From contig JAQPZY010001695.1 of assembly GCA_029931535.1 (NCBI GenBank), positions 3,166,501-3,230,500 of the forward strand: a stretch of DNA of 64,000 bases, given 5' to 3'. Made by a program: the position numbers and the translations under genes. The DNA comes from Margaritifera margaritifera (lineage: Eukaryota > Mollusca > Bivalvia > Unionida > Margaritiferidae). The notes under the pieces were generated by a model, which was given only the letters and a program-made list of their open reading frames with translations, ran no database searches and was not told where the DNA came from. Position 1 is the first letter of the stretch. The number at the start of each line of letters is the position of its first letter. Of this stretch, positions 62,987 to 64,000 are shown piece after piece.

Positions 62987-63835
62987 CAGGGCTGAGCAAT
63001 TTTTTATTTCATCCGCTTGTAGTGTCATATTGGACATTTTTTGTTGCCACATAGTCTAGCATATGTCTCCTGGAAAAATAGTTACCTCACACTTAGTGGC
63101 AGTTATACGTTTTACTCCTCTTCTTTCACCTGAATGTTCCTTCTCCAAATCTTCCTTATCAACTTCCTTGCGAAAATTATTTAATAAACTCGTTTTATCC
63201 ACATGGTAAATATCACTTTGCTTGACAACTATTTATAAAGTCATCATAACATACAGTTTGCCCATTAAATATGAACAGAGAAAGCCAAATTGTTTCGCTT
63301 CTGACGTGAAAGTCAATCGTTTGTATTATCAATTAAAAAAACAAAGAATCATCAATGGCATTTAATCAGTTCATAAAGGGAACAAACACTAAGATCAGTA
63401 AAATGCTTTCATTAATTTAATTGGATTGACTTGCTGGATTAAAATTAAAAGGTGAGTCGTTCGTGAGGATCTTGTTTGAGTAAAGACAGTGCGTCGAAGC
63501 AGTTTAAAACACTGCTAATTAATCAGTCCGGCTTTGTGTTGTTGCATGTGTTTTGATAGGACAATAATGTGGTCGCTTAGCTCAATGTGCAGTCAAGTAG
63601 TAATAGAACGTGCGCACAAGCAACACTTATCAATGACCATTAGAAGGTGTGATACAGGATCCGGAGAGCGTGAATTGCCAGATAAAGTAATTATGGCATG
63701 AAAATAAACACTGCCTGACTTTTTTAACATAGGAAAAAATCACTTATCCCGGAGTAGCAACTTCGAAAATTTTACTTTCCCGACTTCTAAAATAAATAGT
63801 CTGGGACGTCGGGCTATGGGATTTGCTCAGCCCTG
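62987..63835. mobile_element. hAT-like non-autonomous element with terminal inverted repeats
   Basis: CAGGGCTGAGCAA at 62987-62999 is exactly repeated inverted as TTGCTCAGCCCTG at 63823-63835. CAGGG termini of this form are usual in hAT transposons. The 849-bp interior has no transposase frame. The flanking octamers (AGCAATAG and AACAGATT) are not a clear target duplication. Confidence 0.5.
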
Positions 63836-64000
63836 AACAGATTCTCTCTTACTTGTATGTGTCATAAATTTGAAAGAACAGTTCAGTTTTTGCTTTTTAT
63901 CCAGGTTTTCTAAAACTTAAGAAAACGAATTAATTTGAACTTGAAAATGAAATGTACTTGAAAATTGTGCAAACAATTATTTTCCTTTTTTTTTCTAACG

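Overview
This is an AT-rich, intron-rich animal genome segment. No long open reading frame exists, but splice-bounded exons, tRNA-derived SINEs, a Penelope-like retroelement, many (TA)n, (GT)n and (AG)n microsatellites and several decayed Polinton/Maverick elements are present. The mix suggests an invertebrate, most likely a mollusc or another lophotrochozoan; this is inferred from repeat style and domain content, not from a database match.

Host gene. On the minus strand I reconstruct a multi-exon gene by joining exons at splice sites with matching phase. From high to low coordinates: possible start exon 61157-61247, short Cys-containing exon 50153-50278, three exons of an F5/8C (discoidin) domain (49880-50070, 49282-49452, 48095-48242), two exons of MAM domain 1 (46972-47118, 45104-45451), two exons of MAM domain 2 (43380-43448, 37395-37733), a Ser/Thr-rich linker exon (36380-36481), a transmembrane exon (30904-31000) and a last exon with a stop (26861-26969) followed by an AATAAA signal. 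All junction phases agree and the joined frame is open for about 645 codons: a neuropilin-like type I receptor (F5/8C-MAM-MAM-TM-short tail).

Duplication. Roughly 1-20900 and 31600-43700 are two copies of one segment. The left copy carries dead versions of three exons (20381-20449, 6928-7265, 5951-6052). The right copy supplies the intact exons.

Polintons. Two introns of the duplicated segment each hold a Polinton, present in both copies but deleted differently: X (left 1-5200, right 31600-35260) and Y (left 9100-17550, right 38080-41350). Gene order is PolB on plus, virion-type and membrane genes on minus, and a coiled-coil/membrane gene on plus. A further PolB pseudogene lies at 55620-57620 and contains an 11-unit tandem repeat grown from its own coding sequence. 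All are broken by stops and frameshifts.

Other contents: a 5'-truncated Penelope-like element (20900-22360), a hAT-like TIR element (62987-63835), a SINE pair, degenerate tandem repeats at 28050-28460, 30200-30520 and 46290-46830, a lone 187-codon ORF at 17568-18131, and long stretches with nothing recognisable.
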